64,000 nt of DNA, from the NCBI GenBank assembly GCA_034006985.1, contig JAVERT010000007.1:45826-109825 (forward strand), read 5' to 3'. Below the pieces are notes generated by a model. That model had not been told where the DNA came from. It was given only the letters and a program-made list of their open reading frames with translations, and did no database searches. Of this stretch, positions 54,434 through 64,000 are shown in pieces. This DNA is from Gudongella sp034006985. Lineage in GTDB: Bacteria > Bacillota > Clostridia > Tissierellales > Tissierellaceae. A program made the position numbers and the translations under genes. Positions within the stretch are counted from its first letter, which is position 1, and each line of letters starts with the position of its first letter.

Positions 54434-54745
54434 CAATTCACAGTTCACAATTCACAATTGATTCAATTCATAAATCACAGTTCACAATTCACAATTGATT
54501 CAATTCACAAATCACAGTTCACAAATCACAATTAAAGGATTAAAAGATTATTGTTGTCATCCTGAGCATAGCGTAAGGATCTTTATTTTTGGTCTTAGTA
54601 ACGTAAAGATTCCTCGACAGGCTCGGAATGACAGGGTACCTTTGTTATCCTTAAAAAGAACTTGTCTTTTCATTGTGATTTGTGATTTCTTATTGTGACT
54701 TATCTTTTAAATTGTGATTTGTGATCTGTGAATTGTTAATTGTTT
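54434..54745. repeat. family A repeat, copy A9, with family B nested inside
   Basis: Left arm has three tandem stretches of TCAATTCACAGTTCACAA type (54434-54535); right arm GTGATTTGTGATCTGTGAAT (54716-54745). Between them a full family B unit lies at 54556-54633. Fills the gap between the kdd stop and kamA. Confidence 0.92.
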
Positions 54746-54749
54746 TCTA

Positions 54750-55787
54750 CTACGCGTATAAATCCGTGAAAATCTTTCTTAACTCTTCTGATTCTCTTAG
54801 TAGATTTAGTGCTATTGCCGCATGTCCTTTAGTATATCCATTTCCAACTATCATATTAACATCTTTCCCAACGCCTTCTGCTCCTAGTGCTGCTTTTGTA
54901 AAGCTTGTTGCCATTGAAAAGAAGTAAACGACTCCATCATCTTTTGTTATAAGGATTGATGACATTTCAGTGTTTGGAATATTAACTGTGTTTATTACTA
55001 CATCTGCCATTTGACCATCAGTTAATTCTGATATAGTTTCCATAACTTGAACTGCATTTGTTGCATCTACTACTGCATACTCATCAGCTAGATTAGCTGA
55101 TTTCGCTCTTGCAATAGTTTTTTCTCTACTTCCTAAGCAAATTACCTTCCCAGTAACTCCTGCTCTTTTCTTTGCTTCATATAGACAAAGCATTCCTGAT
55201 TTTCCTGTCCCACCTAGTACAACTACAGTATCCCCAGGACGAACAAGTTTTGCAGTTTGAGCTGGTGCTCCTGCTACATCTAGAACTGATAGTGCAAGAT
55301 TTTCTGCCATATCTTCTGGAATTTTAGCATAAATCCCTGATTCAAACAGGATTGCTTTTCCTTTGATATCAACTTGATCAATATCTTTTCTGATTTCTCC
55401 AAAGCTATCAATTCTAAGTGGAGTAAGTGATAATGATACAAGCGTTGCTATCTTATCTCCAACTTTTAAATCAGTTGTCTCTTTAATTGCATCTCCAATT
55501 TGTTCAACAACTCCAATAAGCATTCCGCCTGATCCTGTAACTGGGTTTTGATGCTTTCCTCTTTCAGCTACGATACCTGCCATTATGTTTTTTATTTCTT
55601 CTATGTCACCGTTTGCCTGCTCTTTAATTTGTGTAAAGCTAGCAGAATCTACATTTAGTGTTTTAACATCAATAAGTATTTCATTGTCATAAATTTCCAT
55701 GTCATTGTCTATTTTAAATGCTGGTTGTGGTAGAACACCCTTTGGTTCAATAACTCTGTGTGTACCATATGGATTTCCTTTTTTCAT
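54750..55787 (-). CDS. kdd: L-erythro-3,5-diaminohexanoate dehydrogenase
   Basis: 345 aa. Rossmann-type NAD site VVVLGGTGKSGMLCLYEAKK and runs typical for Kdd: GNPYGTHRVIEPKGVLPQPA at the N-terminus, KHQNPVTGSGGMLIGVVEQI, VVYFFSMATSFTKAALGAEG. Oxidatively deaminates 3,5-diaminohexanoate to 5-amino-3-oxohexanoate. First gene of the operon; the sigma-54 promoter lies 35 nt upstream. The next enzymes (kce, kal) are not in the window. Confidence 0.96.
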   Translation of the reverse strand: MKKGNPYGTHRVIEPKGVLPQPAFKIDNDMEIYDNEILIDVKTLNVDSASFTQIKEQANGDIEEIKNIMAGIVAERGKHQNPVTGSGGMLIGVVEQIGDAIKETTDLKVGDKIATLVSLSLTPLRIDSFGEIRKDIDQVDIKGKAILFESGIYAKIPEDMAENLALSVLDVAGAPAQTAKLVRPGDTVVVLGGTGKSGMLCLYEAKKRAGVTGKVICLGSREKTIARAKSANLADEYAVVDATNAVQVMETISELTDGQMADVVINTVNIPNTEMSSILITKDDGVVYFFSMATSFTKAALGAEGVGKDVNMIVGNGYTKGHAAIALNLLRESEELRKIFTDLYA

Positions 55788-55821
55788 GTAATCCCTCCTA
55801 AAATATTTATACTATATATTA

Positions 55822-55839
55822 ATGCAACTTCTATGCCAA
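55822..55839 (-). promoter_or_regulatory. sigma-54 promoter of the lysine operon
   Basis: TTGGCATAGAAGTTGCAT on the minus strand: GG and GC are 10 nt apart, as in the TGGCAC-N5-TTGCA consensus (TGGCA and TTGCA both exact). Predicted start at about 55812, leaving a 25-nt leader to the kdd ATG. Confidence 0.85.
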
Positions 55840-55916
55840 GGGTGACGGAGGCTACGAGGCGCTGATTTAGTCATTGTTGATTTTTTGAATGATATTTATT
55901 TAACAAAATACGCCAG

Positions 55917-55926
55917 TTTTTCGGCA
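55917..55926. promoter_or_regulatory. candidate enhancer half-site upstream of kdd
   Basis: TTTTTCGGCA, identical to one arm of the palindrome at 57540-57563, about 80 bp upstream of the -24 element: a fitting distance for an enhancer-binding protein. Confidence 0.45.
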
Positions 55927-55936
55927 GTTACTTTCC

Positions 55937-56127
55937 CAATTCACATATCACAATGAGAAGACAAATGATTTCAGGACAACAAAGTTATCCTGTCATTCCG
56001 AGCCTGTCGAGGAATCTTTAAACAAAGATCCTCACGCTCCACTCAGGATGACAAGAGTATTTTATAATAGAAAATTATCTTTTAATCCTTTAATTGTGAT
56101 TTGTAATCTGTGAATTATACATTGTCT
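55937..56127. repeat. family A repeat, copy A10, with family B nested inside
   Basis: CAATTCACATATCACAATGA ... at one end, GTGATTTGTAATCTGTGAAT ... at the other. A family B unit at 55990-56052 is inside. Begins next to the TAA of the regulator gene. Confidence 0.9.
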
Positions 56128-57513
56128 TTACAACTCGTACTTCCCAATTTTATATTGTAATGTCTGTCTTGGAATTTGTAAAATCTCTGCTGAATGAGTT
56201 ACATTACCACTTGTTCTTCGTAGCGCTTCTTTTATTAGGTCTTTTTCTGTCTCTTCTAAAATCTTGTTTAAGGACATATCTATATCTTTTTCTCTATTAT
56301 TCATCAAGTTTTTTTTAATTTTAGGTGGAATCTCGCTAATATCTATCATTTCAATATCATATATACTCATAATTCCTTCTATTAGATGTTCTAACTCTCT
56401 TACATTCCCCTCCCAGGGATAATCCATAAAAACTTGAAGAGCTTCTTGTGATATTCCTTTGACTTCCTTGCCCATCTTTTGATTATATTTTTCTATGAAA
56501 AAATGGGTTAAAGTCTCTATGTCATCTTTTCTATCTCTTAAGAGTGGGATAGTAAAGCTTATTACATTTAACCTATAATATAAATCTCTTCTTAACTGCT
56601 TCTTTTCAACTGCTTCTTCTGGCGCTACATTAGTAGCAGCAATTATTCTAACATCTACATTTTTAATCTTTGTTCCACCAACGCGCCTTATATTGCCATC
56701 TTGCAAGACTCTCAATAACTTTGCTTGAAGTTCTAAGGGCATTGAATTTATCTCATCTAAGAATATAGTCCCCTTATCAGCAAGCTCAAATAGTCCAGCT
56801 CGATCTTCTGCTCCAGTAAATCCTCCTTTGGTGGTTCCAAATAGGATTCCTTCCAATAAATTTGCGGGCATTGCTGCACAGTTTTGTGTAATAAATGCAT
56901 TGTGTCTTCTCTTTCCTCCGTTATGAATTGAGTGGACAAAGAGCTCTTTACCAGTACCAGTATCTCCTGATATCAAAACAGGAGCATCACTTTCAGCCGC
57001 TTTTTTTGCAAGAGATTTTAATTCCAAAATTTCTTTATTGTTTCCTACTATATCGTAAAAGGTATACTTTGCTGATTCTTTATCCTTATTTGATTTTGCT
57101 GAATCACTATAAATTTGGGTTTGAAGGTCAACTATTTTTTCAGATAGTTCCCTAACCTGAGTGATATCTTTTGATATCTCAATTGCTCCCATAATTTTAT
57201 TTTTACTTTTTATTGGTATAGATGAATTTATCGTTGTTATCTTTTCACCCTTGTAATTTACAAAGGTTTGTTCTTTTCTTAAAATGGATTCACCTGTCCG
57301 AATAACTGTAAGCAGTGTTGATGTTTCCTCGTTAAGTGAAGGGTATATCTCAATTAAATGTCGTCCTATTGCATTTTGTTCATCAACTCCATCAATCTTT
57401 TGTGCAAATGAATTATAATATATAATTTTTCCTGTATTATCAATGATATGGAGTCCTTCTTCTAGATAATCTAGTATCTCTATTACATTTTCTTGAAAAA
57501 ATAATTCTTTCAT
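56128..57513 (-). CDS. PAS-AAA-Fis sigma-54 enhancer-binding regulator
   Basis: 461 aa from ATG 57513 (GGGGGA upstream). PAS sensor (about 5-115: EILDYLEEGLHIIDNTGKII), coiled linker, AAA+ domain with Walker A SGDTGTGKE, a GGFTGA form of the GAFTGA loop, Walker B GTIFLDEIN, and a Fis-type HTH (GNVTHSAEILQIPRQTLQYK). It should activate sigma-54 promoters; the only clear one is that of kdd 300 nt downstream, so the likely target is the lysine operon. Its PAS may sense a ligand of the pathway (inference). Confidence 0.95.
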   Translation of the reverse strand: MKELFFQENVIEILDYLEEGLHIIDNTGKIIYYNSFAQKIDGVDEQNAIGRHLIEIYPSLNEETSTLLTVIRTGESILRKEQTFVNYKGEKITTINSSIPIKSKNKIMGAIEISKDITQVRELSEKIVDLQTQIYSDSAKSNKDKESAKYTFYDIVGNNKEILELKSLAKKAAESDAPVLISGDTGTGKELFVHSIHNGGKRRHNAFITQNCAAMPANLLEGILFGTTKGGFTGAEDRAGLFELADKGTIFLDEINSMPLELQAKLLRVLQDGNIRRVGGTKIKNVDVRIIAATNVAPEEAVEKKQLRRDLYYRLNVISFTIPLLRDRKDDIETLTHFFIEKYNQKMGKEVKGISQEALQVFMDYPWEGNVRELEHLIEGIMSIYDIEMIDISEIPPKIKKNLMNNREKDIDMSLNKILEETEKDLIKEALRRTSGNVTHSAEILQIPRQTLQYKIGKYEL

Positions 57514-57539
57514 TTTTATCCCCCCATCTCCAACGCTCA

Positions 57540-57563
57540 TTTTTCGGCACCAATGCCGAAAAA
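57540..57563. promoter_or_regulatory. 10-bp-arm palindrome upstream of regulator gene
   Basis: TTTTTCGGCA-CCAA-TGCCGAAAAA, a perfect palindrome, 26 nt before the regulator ATG. One arm recurs at 55917-55926. Candidate autoregulatory site; a secondary terminator hairpin is an alternative. Confidence 0.55.
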
Positions 57564-57589
57564 CAAGCAGGGATTTCCCTGCTTGTTTT
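57560..57589 (-). terminator. intrinsic terminator of adhesin gene
   Basis: 14-bp perfect stem AAAACAAGCAGGGA / TCCCTGCTTGTTTT with a 2-nt centre, T tract on the minus strand. Confidence 0.92.
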
Positions 57590-57616
57590 CATTCTACCTT
57601 ATATTCTGTTCTTTTT

Positions 57617-60600
57617 CTAGCTTCTTTTTGAAATTTTCCTAATTTTTAATAGTAAACCTGCTGTTAAAATCGTAACTCCTAGCATTAATAGAATTACCAT
57701 AGAATCTGAACCTGTTTTTGGTAATATTGGTTGTGGTCCTTCTAATTCAATTCCACCTGCTGGATTGTTACCATCAAAATCTTCAAATTCATCTGAGTTA
57801 CCAGGTTTATTTGGTTCTGTTGGTTCGGTTGGATCTTCTGGTTCAACTGGCTCCTCTGGATCTATCGGTTCCTCAGGATCTACTGGTTCTTTTTCGTTGT
57901 ATATTTCAAATACTTCATCTTGGTTACTTCTGTTAATTCTAGTTTCAAATGTTGAACTATCTAAAATATAACCCTCAGGTGCTTTTGTTTCTTCTAAAGT
58001 ATATTCTCCATAGTCTAAATCTTCTGCTTCTGCTTTTCCATCTTTATCAGTTATTAAAACTTGAACAAGTTTTCCAGCCTCATCTCTTAATTCAAATTCT
58101 GCTCCTTCTAACTTAATCTTATTATCATCTTTATCCATTTTCTTAATAGAGATGCTTCCAGTGTAATCTGGTGTTGATGGTGGACTGTATGTGTTTGCAA
58201 TAGTCAATCCATCTTCTGATACTTCTTTTATATAATTATTTGGTACTTCTACTTCATCTACAGTGTATACATGAATTCTACCATCAAGGTCAGTCTTATC
58301 TAAATCTGTCCAAGTATACTCTGTCACTCCATTTTCTAAAACCACTGGTTCTCCAAGAGCCACACCATCTTTGTATAGTTGTAATTCAATAGTCGGTCTA
58401 GTAGATGGTCCATTTATCCATTCCTTGCTTGCTGTTATATCTGTCTTTGGAATTACATATGTGTTAGTTACTACCATTCCTTCTTCAACTTTAGTATAAT
58501 TTTCAGGAACACCAATTTCTTCCACTGAATATGTGTATTTTCTGCCGTCTGTATCTGTCCTGTCTTGGTCTTTCCAATTGTATTCATATGTGCCTTTTGG
58601 CAATTCAACTGGTTGCCCAACCATTTCTTTTTCTGCATCACCAATTTGTCTATATAATTGGAATGTAATGACTTCTGGTCTATTTAATTCTCCATTAACC
58701 CAATTTTTCCTTCCAACTATATCATTTTTAGGAGATTCGTAGGTGTTAGTTATCTCTAAACCATTATCTGATATTGATTTACCATAATTTTCTGGAGTGT
58801 TTACTTCATCTACCGTGTATTTATAGTCTTCGCCGATTTTATCTGTCTTATCTAAATTTTCCCATGTATAACTTGTTGTACCATTCACTAGAGTAACTGG
58901 TTCTTCAAACGCTACTCCATTACGGTAAAGTTGTAACTCTATTGTTGGTTTTGTTGATGGTCCACCAACCCATTCTTTTGTTCCCGTCACGCTTGTGGTT
59001 GAAATAATATACTTATTTGTAATTGTTAAGCCATCATCAGATATTGATTTTTCATAGTTTTCTGGTTCATATGAATTTCCATCCTCATCTACTTCATCAA
59101 TCGTATATTCATAATTTTCACCAGAATTATCTGTTAAGTCTAAGTTTTCCCAAATATGCGATTCAGAACCATTTGCTAATACTACTGGTTCAAGATGCTT
59201 ATCACCATTTCTATAAAGTTGTAAATATATAGTTGGCTTTGGAGTTGGCCCATCTTTCCATACTTTAGTTCCGGTTATATCTGTTTTAATTTTTGAGTTT
59301 GCTACTCTTATTTCACTTGAGTCTCCGTTTGTTATTTCAATACGTTCAGGATCCATAACATATCCTGCAGGTGCTTTAACTTCTTCAATATAGTATGTGT
59401 TAAAAGTATTTTCCTCAAGTGTTATAGTTATTTCTCCGTTGGTGTCTGTGACAAGTTCCTCTTCGGAAACATATGTGCTTTCTCCTATCTTTGTTTCTGT
59501 TATAAGCTTAAATGTCACTTCTTTATTTATTCTATCTCCTGAATCTGCGTCTACTTTAATTATCTTAACATTGTATTCGTTGTCAGTATATCCAGAACCA
59601 CCTGCTTGACTCCTACCTATTAAATTGAATACAGATTCATTTTCATAGCTTTTTTCCAGTGAATATCCAGATATATATACATCGTTCGATATTTCAGAAA
59701 CAGTCTTCTCTGGATCTACAAATACCAATGTTTCGTATTCTATGGTATATTTCTTATCCACAAAGTCTTTGGTAAGTTTATAACCTTCTTTACCACTATT
59801 ATCTCCATCTAATATTCCACGTACAAATGAATCCTCTCCATCAACACTTGGTTTAATAACTAAACTATCATCAATGAATACCAGACCTTCACTCATAACA
59901 TCTTCCAGCTTGAAATTATGAATCTCTGACAAACTTGAATTGATAGTCAACTTCCACTTTAGGATATCTCCTTTTACCACGTTTCCATTTCTATCATTTA
60001 GTAGGTCTTTAGTTATATACTGATTATGCTCATCATATTTGATTTTAGCTGGGTATTCCATATCATTGTACGCTATATTATTCATATAACTTTCTTCGGA
60101 TATTCCCACTGCTTCTGTTTGGTACTCAAGTATTATTGGGGTTGTAATATCGTTTAAAAATGTTATTTTCATACCACTATGATAATTATATTTTACAATG
60201 TTATCACCATCTAATTCAGTAGCATCCGTGTAATCAATAGTATAATCAGTAGCCAAGGTCAACTTGCCGTCACTAACTTTTGATAACTTTCCATCTGCTT
60301 TAAGCTCTGCTTGATAAATTTTAATGCTAGCTTCTAAATATTTTTGCATCCCAGTCAGTGTGTCTACTATAGTTTGGTCTTTAGTTATAGTTTTTCCTTT
60401 GGGATTTAATTGGACTTCCCAATTAAATATTCTATTTTCACCTGACTCTTTTGATACAGATTTTTGACCATTTTTAGATATCCATTTTTCAATGTATATT
60501 GGGCTATCATCCCCACTTACATTCTCATCGTTTGTAATCTTAACATTATTGTTGAGTATTATTTCTAAATTCTGATCATCCATATTCGTTAAATCAAATT

Positions 60601-62695
60601 TTGTCTGATATGTCAGTATAATATTGTTATAAGTTTTTGAACTATTTAGATTACTTGGTAAAGTTATTTTGAAGGATTTCTCCTCTAGAACAAATCCTAT
60701 TGCGCTTGGTGTAGAAAGAGCTAATGGTTGATCATTTAGTGTTAAACTAAATGAATCTTCTTTATATACCTGTTCACCCGTTAGTGTGTCTTCAATCAGT
60801 AGTCCATCTACATCATTATTATAGGTTTTATAATCAACTTCCCAATCTATTGTTTGATTTTCGTAATTTAAATTACTGGATTCTTTGCTAATTACATTTT
60901 CAAATCCTGTTTTCTTAAAATTACCTTCTACTACCTCCGTATATGGTCCTTCTAATATTCCACCACCTATTATTCCCCAACCGTAATCATAATCATAGCT
61001 AATAGTTGCTTTATTCATTACATTTTCAATAAAATCAAGCTTTGATTTCTCTATAAGCTTTGTTGTTACAACTATAGTTTTTGGTTCAGCTATTTTACCC
61101 ACTACTATTGTTGTTATATTGCCTGTTGATTCGGAAGTAAGAGTCTCTACCCCCATCATTGCCTTTACAAATTCAAATCCATCCGGAATATTCTCTTCAA
61201 TCTCTACATTTTTCCAACTTTCATCGTTATTATTTACTTCTATCTTCCATTCTATATAGGTATCTCCTGAGGCATCTCCATATATTCTTCCATTGTCTTT
61301 AGATACGTATTCTCCCCTAGTTCCTTTTACACTCGCACCGTCGGAATCATCATTATAGGTTGCCTTATTTTCAATAGTAATCTCTTCATTATCGTACTCA
61401 TTCTCAAATATAACTTTGGTAGTATAACTTAGTGTTTGTGTATCTGTACTATTTGGAATATCCTTGAAGATTACTATATTAGGGTCCTCAGTTGAAAATT
61501 CAATATTATCTTTAATGAATTCATTTCCATTAAGTTTAACACTGTCTTCATCCAAAACAAGTTTTGTTTTATTTGGCACAGTGAATATATCTACTAAATC
61601 TGAAAAACCTTCGTCGCTAGTTCCTCTAAACTCTATTTTCCACTCAATTTCATTGTCATTTTTCCACTGACCTGATTTTGTTATGCCAGTGACTCTATTG
61701 AAAGACAAAGTGTCACTATCAGACCCTATAATAACTCCCTCTACTTTTAGGCTTGCTGTGTTTACAAATGTTACATCTCCAGATTCCGCTATACTAGTTC
61801 TTATTTTAATTCTTTTAGCTTCTCTATTTAAGTCCCCTAATTTTAGTGTTAATTCATTGTCTTCAAAACTAATTATATTGCTATCCGAAAGGTTTATTTC
61901 TTCCCAGGCACCCTCTTCTACTATGTTTTTAGTAGTTACCTCAAGGTCAATTATCTCAACCATATCTACATTTAATCCTGAAGGGATTAGATCTACAAGT
62001 ACAGCATTCTTTAAATCGGCTAATTCCGTATTTACATCTATTACCCATTCTATATAATCTTTAGCTTCTTTGTATTCACCATTCTTACTTATGGCATTAG
62101 CATTAGCATTGCTCCGTTTTATAATAAAGGTTTTTGTTACTGTATCTTCTAGCTCTATTACTTCAACTAATTCTAATTCTGAACTACTTTCTTCTACATT
62201 AAAAAGAAGACTTACTTGCCCTTTCCTACCCAATTTACCATTTAGAGCCATACCATTGTCAAAAGTTATTGTTAGCATACCATCTTCAACGGAATATCCT
62301 GCTGCGTCTATTTCTGAACCCTCTACCTCGAAAATAATTCGACCAAATTTTTCATCTTCTGGTAATTTTAATTCACCCAATTTAGTCAAGGACGATATAT
62401 CTAATTCTAAATATTCATTATTTTCAAAAGTGAATCCATCTTCAATCGTAAAATCAACACTATATTCTAAGGTAGTTAAGTCTTCTATATTTATGGCACT
62501 ACCCGTTACTAATAAATTTTCTCCATCATATAAATTTACTTCCTAGTTGAATCCTGCTGCATCTGATAAATCCTTTTCCCCCTCAGCAAAACTTACACCT
62601 CCAAATCCACCTACAAAAACTTGTAGAACCATAATCATTGCTAACATAAATGTTATACTTTTGTGCTTTTTTAAATTTCTCTTACCTAACAACAT
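57617..62695 (-). pseudogene. LPXTG Cna-B/SpaA-type adhesin with in-frame amber at codon 51
   Basis: Start ATG at 62695 (AGGAGG upstream). Signal peptide (MLLGKRNLKKHKSITFMLAM ... VSFA) is followed at codon 51 by TAG (62543-62545); then one frame runs unbroken to 57617, about 1,640 codons. Domains after the stop: collagen-adhesin-like beta domains (to about residue 1000), a SpaA-like domain (KIIKVDADSGDRINKEV), four Cna-B repeats near 58380-59290 (each TGTKxW..GP..KPTI.LQLYRNG), another SpaA domain (SISIKKMDKDDNKIKLEGAE), a Pro/Glu linker and LPKTG plus membrane helix and RKISKRS. A wall-anchored, isopeptide-stabilised adhesin. The only lesion is the TAG; a sequencing error, a recent mutation or readthrough remain possible. 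A TTG at 62389 could start a shorter product, but without signal peptide. Confidence 0.85.
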
Positions 62696-62719
62696 AAAAC
62701 CTCCTTATAAGTATTTCTG

Positions 62720-62915
62720 TCTTTTAATACCTTTTTTAACAAAAAAGCCAAACTACATGCTTTATAACTTTGCAGCTTGACAATCTGAGCTTAAGTGCTC
62801 TTCCTATAAGACATCTTTTAGATGTCACACTAGCCTTAGATTTATAGCTTTTCATACTTAACTTTCAATAAGTTTGCCAATGATTTCATTTACCCATAAA
62901 ATCACACTTCAAACA
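62720..62915 (-). promoter_or_regulatory. structured leader of adhesin gene, weakly GEMM-like
   Basis: On the minus strand: TTGGCAAACTTATTGAAAGT, TAAGTATGAAAAGC, TATAAATCTAAGG, a GACATCTAAAAGATGTC hairpin, then TTATAGGAAGAGC. The GAAA loop and the CTAAG / TATAG receptor-like pair recall c-di-GMP-I aptamers, but the conserved GACGCAAAGC is missing. Further on, AAGC..CAAA / TTTGGCTT plus six T residues (near 62745-62790) looks like a terminator. A minus-strand TATAAT at 62924-62929 would start this leader. Confidence 0.35.
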
Positions 62916-62929
62916 AACTGCGATTATAT

Positions 62930-63059
62930 TATCTAAGCTTCACTGTTATTTAAAATACTGAAATGATTACAATTATACACTATATGATATATATTTACAG
63001 TATAAATATATATGCTTTTTTTAAGCTTAAGAGTGACGTTTTTTGCTATCCTTATGATT
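62930..63059. other. gap between adhesin leader and GH39 gene
   Basis: AT-rich; contains a CTTAAGCTTAAG-like word after the GH39 stop, but no clear terminator. Confidence 0.4.
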
Positions 63060-64000
63060 TTATAACAATTTATCGATTACCATCATTTCTACTCCATGAA
63101 TAGGGACGCTTACTTTAAATTCAAATATATCTCTTATTTTAACTTCTTCAATTGTTAAACTAGGTCTAGATACTCCTTTTAAATACTCGATTTCTTCCTT
63201 TTTCATATTCTCTGGCATTCCAATTTTGACCCATTGGTCAAAAGCTGATCCCGTTTCCCTATTTAAAGCATATCTTGATAACTTATAGTCTCCATCTAGT
63301 CCTTTTAGTTCAATTTTTACTTCTAAGGTAGAATTTTCTAAAAATACATTGTATCTATTTTTAAAATCTAATGCTGAGGTGTCTCCCGTTCTATAAATAT
63401 CGTCAAAATAACTAAAATTATAAACAAGTATCTGAATTCCTTTTGAACTCTTTGTGATTATATAATTATCACCTTGTTCGATTATTTCGTCTCCAAGTTT
63501 GTTTAATAAATAGTATCCATAATATCCTGATTTTTTTATTCCTTCTTTATTTATCAAACCAAAACCACCGTGAAAATGTGATATTCCAGCCTTAAATTCT
63601 TCCATAATATCCGTAAATGTCCAGTATCCTAGCGACTCTACTTTATCAATAGTTCCTAATATGCTTTTTATTATAAATGTACCCATAAAAGCAGTATCAT
63701 TTGTTAATGTCCTTGAATTGACCGAAGCATTCCATTCGGTTATATTTATTGGCAAACTATTTCCATATTCTTCTTTCACAATCTTTTCTGTTAGTTCAAT
63801 GGCATCATTTACAAAGCTTTCTTCTAAAAAAGCAGTTTTAAGGTTTAAATACTTTGAAACTAATAGATTTTTGTCTTCTCCACCGTAAAACCCTTCATAA
63901 ATTTCTGCAACTTTCTCTGGTTCCGCAAAATTATATGGATATATGTGAATAGATATATAATCTAGCGGAGTATTATTATTTTTGCAATACTTTAAGAATT
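63060..64000 (-). CDS. GH39-like glycoside hydrolase, 5' end beyond window
   Basis: About 313 C-terminal residues; the frame is open to the window edge, so the GTG at 63779 is not the start. YCKNNNTPLDYISIHIYPYN and NSLPINITEWNASVNSRTLT match the family 39 TIM barrel; the Glu of ITEWN would be the nucleophile. The end is a beta-rich accessory part. Family members are beta-xylosidases or iduronidases, and in Clostridia this domain is often the C-terminal part of AraC regulators, which cannot be excluded here because the N-terminus is missing. Confidence 0.75.
   Translation of the reverse strand, partial: FLKYCKNNNTPLDYISIHIYPYNFAEPEKVAEIYEGFYGGEDKNLLVSKYLNLKTAFLEESFVNDAIELTEKIVKEEYGNSLPINITEWNASVNSRTLTNDTAFMGTFIIKSILGTIDKVESLGYWTFTDIMEEFKAGISHFHGGFGLINKEGIKKSGYYGYYLLNKLGDEIIEQGDNYIITKSSKGIQILVYNFSYFDDIYRTGDTSALDFKNRYNVFLENSTLEVKIELKGLDGDYKLSRYALNRETGSAFDQWVKIGMPENMKKEEIEYLKGVSRPSLTIEEVKIRDIFEFKVSVPIHGVEMMVIDKLL

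Noticed and set aside
62543..62545. TAG in the adhesin as pyrrolysine
   Set aside because: TAG is a normal stop here (atpG, kdd, kamB, the nucleotidase and the acidic stalk-domain gene end with it), and no pyl genes or methyltransferase context are visible.

Overview
The window is AT-rich DNA from what looks like an anaerobic, amino-acid-fermenting Bacillota (Clostridia-like) bacterium. The main grounds are a complete lysine-fermentation core (kdd, kamA, kamB, kamC, kamD, kamE), S-layer-homology proteins, an LPXTG surface protein, a c-di-GMP riboswitch, RBSs of the AGGAGG type and frequent TTG/GTG starts. No rRNA, tRNA, transposase, prophage or CRISPR locus was seen. Most genes lie on the minus strand.

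Layout. 1-9.96 kb: a chemoreceptor gene cut by the window edge and preceded by a clear c-di-GMP-I riboswitch; a stalk-domain secreted protein; a Wzz-like/CapD-like polysaccharide pair; a cytosolic 5'-nucleotidase; a lipoprotein with a duplicated domain; uppP. 10-18 kb: a large SLH protein, the YvrJ/DUF2922/DUF1659 trio, a secreted 5'-nucleotidase with LysM and an O-antigen-ligase-like membrane protein. 18.2-25.5 kb: a GIY-YIG gene bracketed by repeats, then a complete N-ATPase operon (atpDCQRBEFAG), a probable Na+-translocating rotary ATPase. 25.6-29.8 kb: an SLH protein, a 110-bp repeat array and an acidic stalk-domain protein. 30-41 kb: an RND exporter operon with its own TetR regulator and visible operator, an adjacent MacAB-like ABC operon and a TolC-family gene. 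41-47.3 kb: the likely main S-layer protein, an S41 protease, a third repeat array, a PAS-like protein and a BTAD regulator. 47.5-57.5 kb: the lysine operon with a sigma-54 promoter and, next door, a PAS-AAA-Fis enhancer-binding protein. 57.6-64 kb: a 1,692-codon LPXTG Cna-B adhesin interrupted by one in-frame TAG, and the 3' part of a GH39-type glycosidase.

How parts fit together. Lysine is carried through KamA (2,3-aminomutase), KamDE (B12/PLP 5,6-aminomutase) and Kdd. KamB and KamC are ATPases thought to keep KamDE active. A GG-N10-GC promoter precedes kdd, and a 10-bp half-site is shared between the kdd upstream region and the regulator's upstream region, which suggests control by the neighbouring enhancer-binding protein. 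The N-ATPase would couple ATP and Na+ gradients. c-di-GMP probably controls the chemoreceptor and possibly the adhesin.

The most unusual structural signal is two dispersed repeat families. Family A (tandem ATTCACAA-like words, near-palindromic) starts at or within a few bases of the stop codon of nine different minus-strand genes, supplies stop codons or C-terminal residues to some, and fills whole intergenic gaps inside operons. Family B (TCATCCTGAGCG ... GGCTCGGAATGA) forms imperfect hairpins and three tandem arrays with 71-, 110- and 40-bp periods. Each family brackets one small gene: a four-helix-bundle (23S-IVP-like) gene in family A, inside the kam operon, and a GIY-YIG nuclease gene in family B, beside atpG.
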